Shown here: positions 1-5,039 of the stretch, piece by piece
How positions within the stretch are numbered: the first letter of the stretch is position 1
How the letters are laid out: each line of letters starts with the position of its first letter
From: Oscillospiraceae bacterium
Lineage (GTDB): Bacteria; Bacillota; Clostridia; Oscillospirales; Acutalibacteraceae
Reading direction: 5' to 3'
Length of the DNA: 5,039 nt
Assembly: GCA_902774165.1 (NCBI GenBank)
Contig: CACYHJ010000219.1
Coordinates: 1,421 to 6,459, forward strand
Made by a program: the position numbers and the translations under genes
Notes under the pieces: generated by a model
What the model was told of the DNA's origin: nothing
What the model saw: only the letters and a program-made list of their open reading frames with translations
Databases searched by the model: none

Positions 1-10
1 AGGTCGCAGC

Positions 11-1681
11 ATGCCGAAGAAGAAACGGTTTTACAGGAATATCCGCAACGCGCTGATCGTGATCGTCTCGATTGCGGTCACCGTCGCCGCCGTCGAGTTT
101 ATTCTCGCCCGGCAGGACGCGGCACAGCAGAGCGGCGGGGTCTCCTATGAATACTACCTGAAACAACAGGCGGAAAACGACGTATTAATGAATATGTCGA
201 TGGAAAAGGCGCTTTTTGAGAATCCCTTTACCGCGCAGCTTTATGCCGATCCCAACCTCAGCGCCGCGGATTGGGAGTATATTTCACGGGTGATCGACCG
301 GATGGACGACTCCGGCGGCGCACAGGAGCTTCGGGACGAAAACCCGGATCTGTATGACAGGGTGCTGCGAATTTCACAGCAGATATCCGAACCGCAGAAC
401 GAGTATCATCTGATCTCTTATCTGCAGAACGACGCGAATTACGACGACGACACCTTCAACATCGTTGTGATCGGCGATTCTTTCGTCTGGGGACAGTCCA
501 GCCTCAACCGGAACGAAATTTTCTGGCGTCTGATCGAGACCGACCTGCGCGCGCAGGGCTATAACGTGCGCGTCCGTGGCGCGGCGCATCCCGGCGCAAA
601 TTCATACGAGGAGCTTTCATGGCTGGTCGACACCGATCTTGTGAAGGAGCTTGACCCGGACCTGGTGATCTTCGGCTACCTGTACAACGACCCGGACTAT
701 CATCAGGAATCGTACGTTCCCGACGACGAAGAATACGCCGGCGGCACGAACGCTCTGATCAGGGCGATTTCGAAAATTCTTCCCCACATCGGCGAGCGTC
801 TTGCGAACTATGTCAGCGCCCGGTCAATGTACCGCACGGACGGGACCTACGTCAACATTCCCTCGACCCCGCCGATTCTGAAAGGCGACGTGCTGGAGGC
901 TTTTGAAAAACGATTTATGAAGCCGCTGAACGAGTTTGCGGAGACCGCCGCGTTTGACGTGGCGATCATGACGCTGCCGCAGTATCAGGGGAAAACGTTG
1001 CAGAAGGCCCTCTACGCGCCGCTTCACACGCTATGCGAAAAATACGGCAACGTGCGTCTTTATGACAGCCTGGACGACTTTTACGGCAGCTTCGCCGCGC
1101 CGAAGCACGCCGCGAATTATGTAATCAACTGCGCCGATTTCCATCCCGGTTCGGCGACGCATTATTTTTACGCGCAGTTTGCCGAGAAATTCATCAAACG
1201 CGATTACGCCGACCGGCTCGGCGCGCCGGCGGGCGCGGATCTGAACCCGAAAACGCCCGCGCTCAATGAAGCGCTGCCCGGCAGAGCGCTGCCGACGCTG
1301 ACGGCGCAGGACGGCCGCTCGGCGGAGTACACGGTGACCTATCCGTCGAAGCGCGCGGATTACAGCCTGCTGTCGTTCCGGTTCGATCGCTATTATCTGA
1401 CCCTGCCCGCGGAGAACGATTTCATCGCGCTCTCGTTTGAGGTCCCGGCAAAGCTGTCGGAAATAACGCTCTCCTCCGACGACGCCGACGGCATGGTTCT
1501 TTATTATTACAGGATCAACGAGGAGCTCGGCTATGACGACCATACGCTGTATACCGCGACGGAGAACGAAGGCGTGTGGAGCTTTGACGGAAACGAGCGG
1601 GTCACGACGCTGATGCTGCATGCGGACTGCCGCAGCGACGACGGCGCGAAAATCAGAATGCGCGTCGCTTACGCAGACTGA
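11..1681 (+). CDS. Membrane-anchored SGNH/GDSL-family hydrolase or acyltransferase-like protein
   Basis: A 556-residue protein, probably held in the membrane by one N-terminal helix with its enzyme domain outside. The basic stretch MPKKKRFYRNIRN is followed by a hydrophobic segment at about residues 14-34 and no clear cleavage site. The SGNH blocks are visible in order: block I GDSF with nucleophile Ser157 (residues 155-158); block II around Gly195 in HPGANSYEEL; block III FGYLYND with Asn226; block V DFHPG with Asp376 and His378. Spacing in the last block is Asp-x-His, as in the DxHPN variant, not the common DxxH. Residues 430-556 have no motif I recognise and look beta-rich, perhaps an accessory sandwich domain. 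Members of this superfamily deacetylate or acylate polysaccharides, often beside an MBOAT transporter; whether one lies upstream cannot be seen. The start is supported by the membrane-anchor pattern and a weak AGG at 1-3; an upstream start beyond the window edge is not excluded. Substrate unknown. Confidence 0.9.
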   Translation: MPKKKRFYRNIRNALIVIVSIAVTVAAVEFILARQDAAQQSGGVSYEYYLKQQAENDVLMNMSMEKALFENPFTAQLYADPNLSAADWEYISRVIDRMDDSGGAQELRDENPDLYDRVLRISQQISEPQNEYHLISYLQNDANYDDDTFNIVVIGDSFVWGQSSLNRNEIFWRLIETDLRAQGYNVRVRGAAHPGANSYEELSWLVDTDLVKELDPDLVIFGYLYNDPDYHQESYVPDDEEYAGGTNALIRAISKILPHIGERLANYVSARSMYRTDGTYVNIPSTPPILKGDVLEAFEKRFMKPLNEFAETAAFDVAIMTLPQYQGKTLQKALYAPLHTLCEKYGNVRLYDSLDDFYGSFAAPKHAANYVINCADFHPGSATHYFYAQFAEKFIKRDYADRLGAPAGADLNPKTPALNEALPGRALPTLTAQDGRSAEYTVTYPSKRADYSLLSFRFDRYYLTLPAENDFIALSFEVPAKLSEITLSSDDADGMVLYYYRINEELGYDDHTLYTATENEGVWSFDGNERVTTLMLHADCRSDDGAKIRMRVAYAD

Positions 1682-1744
1682 AAAAAAAGCCGCCGCCCGG
1701 AACGGCGCGGGACGAACCACAGGCAAAAAAAGCAAAGAAACATG

Positions 1745-1780
1745 AAAAACCGATCTGCCGCGCGGCAGATCGGTTTTTTT
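1745..1780 (+). terminator. Strong intrinsic terminator, potentially bidirectional
   Basis: A perfect 10-bp stem, CCGATCTGCC (1750-1759) with GGCAGATCGG (1764-1773), closes a GCGC tetraloop and is followed by seven T residues (1774-1780). Five A residues at 1745-1749 extend the symmetry, so the - strand copy also ends in a run of five T. It lies about 65 bases after the stop of the SGNH gene and should end its transcript. On the other strand it would end any transcript from the promoter at 1943-1971. Confidence 0.93.
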
Positions 1781-1864
1781 CGGAGCTGCGATCAAATTAC
1801 GAGATATTTTTGTCTTCAAATGTGATTGGCCAGCATCGCAATGACCGCCATGACCTGAATTTTT

Positions 1865-1888
1865 ATATTGTATTCCTCGGCACAATAT
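1865..1888. promoter_or_regulatory. Operator-like inverted repeat overlapping the promoter
   Basis: Two perfect 7-bp arms, ATATTGT (1865-1871) and ACAATAT (1882-1888), are separated by 10 bases. The left arm overlaps the -35 element and the right arm ends at the TG of the extended -10, so a bound dimeric protein would block RNA polymerase. The centre-to-centre spacing of 17 bases places the half-sites about one and a half helical turns apart. I do not recognise the regulator family; a sugar-responsive repressor would fit the downstream enzyme, which is inference. In a - strand RNA the same bases form a hairpin with a 10-base loop holding GAGGAA. Confidence 0.5.
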
Positions 1889-1896
1889 GCTATAAA
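1868..1896 (+). promoter_or_regulatory. Sigma-A-type promoter for the alpha-galactosidase-like gene
   Basis: The -35 element TTGTAT (1868-1873) and -10 element TATAAA (1891-1896) are separated by exactly 17 bases, and a TG at 1888-1889 one base before the -10 forms an extended -10. Transcription would begin near 1903, giving a 5' leader of about 120 bases before the start codon at 2025. It lies downstream of the terminator of the preceding gene, so it is well placed to drive the glycoside hydrolase alone. Assigned from sequence match only. Confidence 0.65.
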
Positions 1897-1942
1897 TAGA
1901 TTATCCGGGACCACAGCCCGCCGCGGCAGCGATTTGAACTAT

Positions 1943-1971
1943 ATTTTACCATATCCGACGCCTCAATGCAA
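1943..1971 (-). promoter_or_regulatory. Face-to-face - strand promoter candidate
   Basis: Read on the - strand, TTGCAT (1971-1966) and TAAAAT (1948-1943) are separated by exactly 17 bases, with TGG directly before the -10 giving an extended -10 motif. Transcription would start near 1936 and run leftwards, towards the palindromic terminator at 1745-1780. No protein gene lies in its path. The region is AT-rich, so promoter-like matches can arise by chance, but the combination of both hexamers, ideal spacing and the TGn motif is good. Confidence 0.45.
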
Positions 1972-2010
1972 TTCCTTTTCTCCGTTCTGACGGTCCCGAA
2001 GAATATGAAC

Positions 2011-2016
2011 AGGGAG
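2011..2016 (+). promoter_or_regulatory. Ribosome binding site deciding the glycoside hydrolase start
   Basis: AGGGAG ends 8 bases before the ATG at 2025. GTG (2016) and TTG (2019) lie in the same frame just upstream, but they overlap or abut the ribosome binding site and cannot use it. The ATG at 2025 is therefore the start. Confidence 0.85.
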
Positions 2017-2024
2017 TGTTGTCT

Positions 2025-4073
2025 ATGCAGTTCACACGGTTTTTCAGCATGGTCCTTTCGATGCTGCTCACGATTTTCGCGGCAGTCCTGCCCGGCCGGG
2101 TCTATCTGGCGCCGCTGCAGCCGGAGGATGCGGACGCGCAGTGCGGCGGGTACAGCTTTTATTTCGACGCCGGACGCGGCACGTTCAGCGCGGCAAAGGA
2201 CGGGGTCACGCTGTTTACGGACGCGTTCTGCGAATACACGCGGGAGGGGCGGACCGTCACCTCGAAGGATTACACCGGATTTGAGGTGAACGCGCAAAAG
2301 ACCGACGGCGACGCCGCCGTCACCGTGCGGATGCGCGGAGAGGGGCTGTGGGATCTGACGCAGACGTTCCGTTTTTCCGCCGGTCTGGATTGGTTCACCA
2401 CCCGCGTCACATTGGAAAGCCCGGAAGGCGCGGCGACGAATTATATCGCGCCGCTGGTGATCACGGAGAAAAAACTGCAGAATTTCAGATACAAGTGGAC
2501 CAACGTGCTGGAGGTCCCCTATGACAACGACGGTTTCGTCCGGTTCAACGTAAAATCTCCCGGGGAGACGACGGTCAGCTATGAGGTCGGCGCCCTGTTC
2601 ACCCCGGACGACGGGTGCGGTCTGGTGCTCGGCTCGCTGGAGCACGACCGCTGGAAAAGCGCCGTGGAAACCGGAGGGGAGCTGACGAAAACGGAAACGC
2701 TGCGCCTTTACTGCGGCGCGACGGACCCGAGGTACGGGACGGAGCCTCACGGCACCGTCAGCGGAGGATCCGTCACCTCGCCGCTGATGTTCATCGGCGT
2801 TTTCGACTGCTGGAAAGACGGGATGAACGCCTTTGCCCGCGCGAATACGGCGATCACGCCCAGACGTCCGTCCGTCAGCGCATCGGTCCCCTTCGGATGG
2901 AACAGCTGGGGCAGCGTGCAGACCGATCTGAGCTTTGATATCGCGATGAAAACCTCGGATTATATCAAAGAAAAGCTCCAGCCCGCATGGCAGACGGGGG
3001 AAGAGAACATTTACGTCAACCTCGACTCCTGGTGGGACCGGCTGTCCGACGCAGAGCTGAAGCAGTTCGTCGACCACTGCCACGCCAACGGCCAGAAGGC
3101 GGGCATTTACACCTGCCCGTTTGTGCAGTGGATGGATGAATACGGCATGAGCGTTACCGCTGTCCCCGGCACGGACGGCGCAGTGACCTATCAGCAGATC
3201 CGGTTGAAAAAGCACGACGGCACCTGCTACGGCAATGAGGCGGACGGCTGCTATCCCCTGGATGTGACCCACCCGGCGACGAAGCTCGCCGCGCAGTATC
3301 AGATCGACCGATTCAAGGCGGCGGGCTTTGACTATCTCAAGGTGGATTTTCTTGTTCACGCCGGGTTTGAAGGCGATTTTTACAACAGAGAGATCACCAC
3401 GGGTATCCAGGCATACAACTACGCCATGCAGTATCTCACAGAGATGTGCGGCGATGAAATGTTCATCAATCTCGCCATGTCGCCCGTTTTTCCGTATCAA
3501 TACGCAAACGGCCGCCGTCTTGCCTGCGACACGTTTTACGCGATCGGGGACACAGAGTATGAACTGAACGCCGTCACCTACGGCTTCTGGGAAAAAGAGC
3601 TTTATGAATTTACCGACCCGGACCATATCGTGGTCTGGGGCCGGGATGCGGGCGCGGACGAAAACGAAGCGCGCAGCCGCGTCACCTCCGGCGTGATCTC
3701 GGGCACCAGTTTTCTTGCGGGCGACAACTTCGCGTACCCTGCCGGCGACGCGGACAAAGCCTTTGCCCGTATTGAAAGGCTGCTGACCAACCCGGACGTG
3801 ACCGCCGTTGCGAAGACGGGAAAGATCTTCACCCCCGTGATCACCGACGTCCGCAAGCGCTCGGCGAACATCTACAAGCTGTCGCTGGACGGGAGGACGT
3901 ATTTTGCGGTATTCAACTTTTCAAGGCTTCCCGGCGTCTTCACCGTGGACACGGGCCTTGGCCGTTTTGCCGCGAAGGAACTATGGACCGGGGAACAGTA
4001 CAGGGGGAATCAGACGCTTACCGTATCGCTGGCGGGCAGAGACGCCGCGCTGTTCGAGGTAACGGGAACATAA
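2025..4073 (+). CDS. Secreted alpha-galactosidase-like glycoside hydrolase (clan GH-D, GH27/GH36-like)
   Basis: A 682-residue exported enzyme expected to cleave alpha-linked galactose, or a related sugar, by a retaining mechanism. Residues 1-29 form a signal peptide (Arg5, then FFSMVLSMLLTIFAAVL). Residues about 35-280 are a beta-rich N-terminal domain of the supersandwich kind. The catalytic barrel opens with PFGWNSWGS (Gly291-Trp295), followed by YVNLDSWW (NLD-type substrate-binding loop), GQKAGIYTCPF, and FDYLKVDF with likely nucleophile Asp441. Likely acid/base is Asp502 in GRRLACDTF; this assignment is less sure. NPDVTAVAKTGK marks the exit from the barrel, and about residues 610-682 form the usual C-terminal beta domain (YFAVFNFS, AALFEV). 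Architecture resembles GH36, but the classical GH36 nucleophile KWDMN and acid/base CSGGGxRxD stretches are absent, so the motifs lean to GH27. Other alpha-glycosidase specificities (for example alpha-N-acetylgalactosaminidase) remain possible. The gene has its own promoter and terminator. Confidence 0.92.
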   Translation: MQFTRFFSMVLSMLLTIFAAVLPGRVYLAPLQPEDADAQCGGYSFYFDAGRGTFSAAKDGVTLFTDAFCEYTREGRTVTSKDYTGFEVNAQKTDGDAAVTVRMRGEGLWDLTQTFRFSAGLDWFTTRVTLESPEGAATNYIAPLVITEKKLQNFRYKWTNVLEVPYDNDGFVRFNVKSPGETTVSYEVGALFTPDDGCGLVLGSLEHDRWKSAVETGGELTKTETLRLYCGATDPRYGTEPHGTVSGGSVTSPLMFIGVFDCWKDGMNAFARANTAITPRRPSVSASVPFGWNSWGSVQTDLSFDIAMKTSDYIKEKLQPAWQTGEENIYVNLDSWWDRLSDAELKQFVDHCHANGQKAGIYTCPFVQWMDEYGMSVTAVPGTDGAVTYQQIRLKKHDGTCYGNEADGCYPLDVTHPATKLAAQYQIDRFKAAGFDYLKVDFLVHAGFEGDFYNREITTGIQAYNYAMQYLTEMCGDEMFINLAMSPVFPYQYANGRRLACDTFYAIGDTEYELNAVTYGFWEKELYEFTDPDHIVVWGRDAGADENEARSRVTSGVISGTSFLAGDNFAYPAGDADKAFARIERLLTNPDVTAVAKTGKIFTPVITDVRKRSANIYKLSLDGRTYFAVFNFSRLPGVFTVDTGLGRFAAKELWTGEQYRGNQTLTVSLAGRDAALFEVTGT

Positions 4074-4118
4074 AACCGGCCGCTGATCACGGACCGCCGG
4101 CCGCTCAAAAAACGCACA

Positions 4119-4165
4119 AAACCGCGTCGGAGACATCTTCGGATGCTCCGGCGCGGTTTCTTTTT
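4119..4165 (+). terminator. Intrinsic terminator of the glycoside hydrolase gene
   Basis: The arms AAACCGCG (4119-4126) and CGCGGTTT (4152-4159) pair perfectly; a T-G wobble, then CGGAG (4128-4132) with CTCCG (4146-4150), and CAT with ATG around a CTTCGG loop, continue the stem. The only irregularity is one bulged A (4133). A C and five T (4160-4165) follow, with six more T at 4170-4175. It lies about 45 bases after the stop codon and should end the transcript efficiently. Confidence 0.92.
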
Positions 4166-4196
4166 CGTGTTTTTTCCGGCGCGGCGAAAAAACACG
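4166..4196. repeat. Inverted repeat with A/T-tract arms next to the terminator
   Basis: CGTGTTTTTT (4166-4175) and AAAAAACACG (4187-4196) are perfect 10-base complements around an 11-base GC-rich centre. It begins directly after the T-run of the main terminator. It may be a back-up hairpin or an accidental pairing of the terminator's second T-run with a downstream A-run. It has no T-run after it on the + strand, so it is not itself a canonical terminator. Confidence 0.6.
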
Positions 4197-4322
4197 CGGC
4201 ACCGGTCCGGACAGCACTACGGGATAGGCGGCACAAGCCCCGGATTTCGGCAAAAGGAATATCTCGGACAGAATCTTAAAATTTACAAGATATTCGATAA
4301 TAATTTACATTTTATTCATATA

Positions 4323-4352
4323 TTGTTTCTGATATATTCAAGCAGAATTATA
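4323..4352 (+). promoter_or_regulatory. Probable promoter for the metallophosphoesterase gene
   Basis: TTGTTT (4323-4328) is followed after 17 bases by AATTAT (4346-4351), or after 18 by ATTATA (4347-4352). The match is moderate and the whole segment is so AT-rich that alternative -10 choices exist. A promoter is expected here because the preceding gene ends in a strong terminator and the next gene starts at 4423; the exact hexamers are uncertain. Confidence 0.4.
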
Positions 4353-4370
4353 TTTTAATATATTAAAATA
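4351..4370. promoter_or_regulatory. Perfect 20-bp AT palindrome, possible operator
   Basis: TATTTTAATATATTAAAATA equals its own reverse complement over all 20 bases. It lies at or just downstream of the presumed -10 element and about 50 bases before the start codon, a position where a dimeric repressor would act. Because it is made only of A and T, chance symmetry is easier than usual; the regulator is unknown. Confidence 0.4.
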
Positions 4371-4408
4371 AAACCAACGTATATGACGATATACCGATTT
4401 CATGTATG

Positions 4409-4413
4409 AAAGG
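4409..4413 (+). promoter_or_regulatory. Ribosome binding site deciding the metallophosphoesterase start
   Basis: AAAGG ends 9 bases before the ATG at 4423. In-frame ATGs at 4402 and 4417 are less suitable: the first has no ribosome binding site and the second is only 3 bases from AAAGG. Starting at 4423 also gives a standard signal peptide. Confidence 0.75.
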
Positions 4414-4422
4414 TTGATGCGC

Positions 4423-5039
4423 ATGAAAACAATTCATGTAAAATGCATCAGAAGCCTGAGCTTCCTGCTCAGTTTTCTGATGGTTCTTTCCGCCGTCTCC
4501 GTCGGTCTGACGGGGCTGCGGATCGAGGCGCAGGCCCAGACGCCCGCGTCCGGCGAGACCGTCACCGTGGTGGCGTGCTCCGACTATCAGTACAGGAACA
4601 ACGACGTCTACGGTGTGGGCGCCACCGGCAACGCCGGCGGCGAGGTCGTCGTGGGCAGAATGGTGTCGCAGATGCAGAGCGCCGGCATCACCAAAGCGGA
4701 CGGCTTCCTCTGCGCCGGCGACTACGACTATGATCTGGGCAGCGGCGCGGACGCGGCCTCGGGCATCGCGTCCCTGAAAAACGCGGTATCGCCCATCACG
4801 GACAGCTCCACGAACACCGTGCTGGTCCAGGGCAACCACGACCCGCAGAGCACCCAGGGCGGCACCTCGCCCAGCGGCGACAACGATCCCGCAAGCGGCG
4901 CTTACGGCGTGTTCGTCATCAACGAGCGCGATTATCAGTGGGGCAACCGCCTCAACGAGCAGGCGACGCGTCAGGCGGCCGAGAACCTGCGCCGCTACCT
5001 CAACAACAAGATCGCGGTGGACTACACCGCGCCGATCTT
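4423..5039 (+). CDS. Exported calcineurin-like metallophosphoesterase, 3' end outside the window
   Basis: The first 205 residues of a secreted phosphoesterase. The signal peptide has a basic n-region (MKTIHVKCIR), a hydrophobic core SLSFLLSFLMVLSAVSVGL and a likely cleavage after the AQA at about residues 36-38. The metallophosphoesterase motifs appear in order: motif I SDYQ (Asp54, Gln56), motif II AGDYDYD (Gly99-Asp100), motif III VQGNHDP (Asn138, His139, Asp140). Together they would bind two metal ions and cleave a phosphoester; the later histidine motifs lie beyond the window. Motif I has Gln where most members have His, so one metal ligand is altered; a DxQ version is, as I recall, found in some secreted bacterial relatives. 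Codon use is even richer in third-position C/G than in the two genes before it. Substrate (nucleotide, phospholipid or teichoic-acid-type polymer) cannot be told. It is separated from the upstream gene by a terminator and has its own promoter region. Confidence 0.92.
   Translation, partial: MKTIHVKCIRSLSFLLSFLMVLSAVSVGLTGLRIEAQAQTPASGETVTVVACSDYQYRNNDVYGVGATGNAGGEVVVGRMVSQMQSAGITKADGFLCAGDYDYDLGSGADAASGIASLKNAVSPITDSSTNTVLVQGNHDPQSTQGGTSPSGDNDPASGAYGVFVINERDYQWGNRLNEQATRQAAENLRRYLNNKIAVDYTAPI

Larger units (their letters stand above)
1745..1936 (-). ncRNA. Candidate small RNA of about 190 nt, opposite strand
   Basis: This is inferred from a good - strand promoter (1943-1971) and a perfect palindromic hairpin with a U-run on the - strand (1773-1745). 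No protein of useful length with a ribosome binding site is encoded between them. The RNA could fold: UUCAAAU at its 5' end (1938-1932) is complementary to AUUUGAA at 1821-1815, and AUAUUGU/ACAAUAU (1888-1882 with 1871-1865) makes a 7-bp hairpin. Its first roughly 35 bases would overlap the leader of the glycoside hydrolase transcript. It does not match an RNA family I know, and the existence of the transcript is unproven. Confidence 0.3.
1682..2024. other. Intergenic regulatory region between the SGNH gene and the alpha-galactosidase-like gene
   Basis: This 343-base stretch holds no convincing protein gene. It starts with an A-rich, GC-hairpin-poor tail after the SGNH stop (a weak CGCCG/CGGCG stem near 1690-1710 without a T-run), then a strong palindromic terminator, then an AT-rich zone of about 240 bases. 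That zone contains a + strand promoter, an operator-like inverted repeat and a - strand promoter facing it. The base composition shifts abruptly towards AT at about 1790 and back to GC-rich at the next start codon, as expected for regulatory rather than coding DNA. The components are listed as separate entries. Confidence 0.75.
4074..4422. other. Intergenic region: terminator complex followed by AT-rich promoter region
   Basis: This 349-base stretch has no convincing gene. The first part (4077-4196) is packed with hairpins: a CGGCCG/CGGCCG stem at 4077-4103, the main terminator at 4119-4165, and an A/T-armed inverted repeat at 4166-4196. A GC-rich part (4197-4265) contains only a modest stem, CGG..GGC with GCC..CCG near 4219-4244, and matches no riboswitch I can defend. 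From about 4275 the sequence becomes very AT-rich and contains the presumed promoter and a palindrome for the next gene. Confidence 0.75.

Noticed and set aside
1822..1869. A short - strand peptide frame (MAVIAMLANHI, up to 16 residues if read from ATA) after a GAGGAA
   Set aside because: The only codon at proper distance from GAGGAA is ATA, and the ATG is too far away. The peptide is very short and matches no toxin or leader peptide I know.
1031..1885. A 284-codon open frame on the - strand opposite the end of the SGNH gene
   Set aside because: It runs straight through the perfect terminator palindrome and is an Arg/Ala/Val-rich shadow of the real + strand gene.
1890..3626. A 578-codon open frame on the - strand opposite the glycoside hydrolase
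   Set aside because: It has no family motifs, no start signal, a composition rich in Arg, Val and His typical of antisense reading of a GC-rich gene, and it overlaps a gene with clear catalytic motifs.
4206..4250. Superficial resemblance of GGTCCGG...GGCGGCACAAGCCCCGG to the guanidine-I (ykkC) riboswitch
   Set aside because: The conserved 5' CTAGGG/TTCCG element is absent, the ACGGCGGGA-AAAAGCCCGGGAGA core is not matched base for base, and the downstream gene is not a guanidine exporter or carboxylase.
3983..4279. A + strand open frame crossing the end of the glycoside hydrolase and its terminator
   Set aside because: It overlaps the real gene in another frame, passes through the terminator stem, and has no ribosome binding site or recognisable domain.
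4363..4839. A 158-codon - strand open frame opposite the metallophosphoesterase
   Set aside because: It covers the signal peptide and metal-binding motifs of the real gene on the other strand and has no motif of its own.

Overview
The window reads as chromosomal DNA from a Gram-positive bacterium of the Clostridia type. This is an inference from three things: GC-rich coding sequence with mostly C or G at third codon positions, set against sharply AT-rich intergenic promoter regions; purine-rich ribosome binding sites; and proteins with Sec-type signal peptides or a single N-terminal membrane anchor. No marker gene fixes the taxon. All three genes lie on the + strand and each product is predicted to act outside the cytoplasm.

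Layout. (1) 11-1681: a membrane-anchored SGNH/GDSL-family protein with recognisable catalytic blocks, more likely acting on acyl groups of surface or secreted polysaccharide than on lipids. (2) 1682-2024: an intergenic stretch with a strong, palindromic, potentially bidirectional terminator (1745-1780), a good sigma-A-like promoter for the next gene (1868-1896) with an operator-like inverted repeat between and over its hexamers (1865-1888), and an equally good promoter on the opposite strand (1943-1971) that would make a roughly 190-nt transcript ending at the same terminator. (3) 2025-4073: a secreted three-domain glycoside hydrolase of the alpha-galactosidase superfamily (clan GH-D, GH27/GH36-like). 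(4) 4074-4422: a strong intrinsic terminator (4119-4165), a second A/T-armed inverted repeat just after it, then a very AT-rich promoter region with a perfect 20-bp palindrome. (5) 4423 to the window end: the first 205 codons of an exported calcineurin-like metallophosphoesterase, cut off by the window edge.

The genes are separated by terminators and each of the last two has its own promoter region, so this is a run of independently transcribed genes for exported proteins rather than a tight operon. A shared theme of extracellular glycan or phosphoester processing is plausible but is inference. No RNA genes of known class, CRISPR arrays, insertion sequences or phage features were seen. The least explained part of the window is the regulatory DNA at 1745-2024: two face-to-face promoters, one operator-like dyad and a shared terminator.
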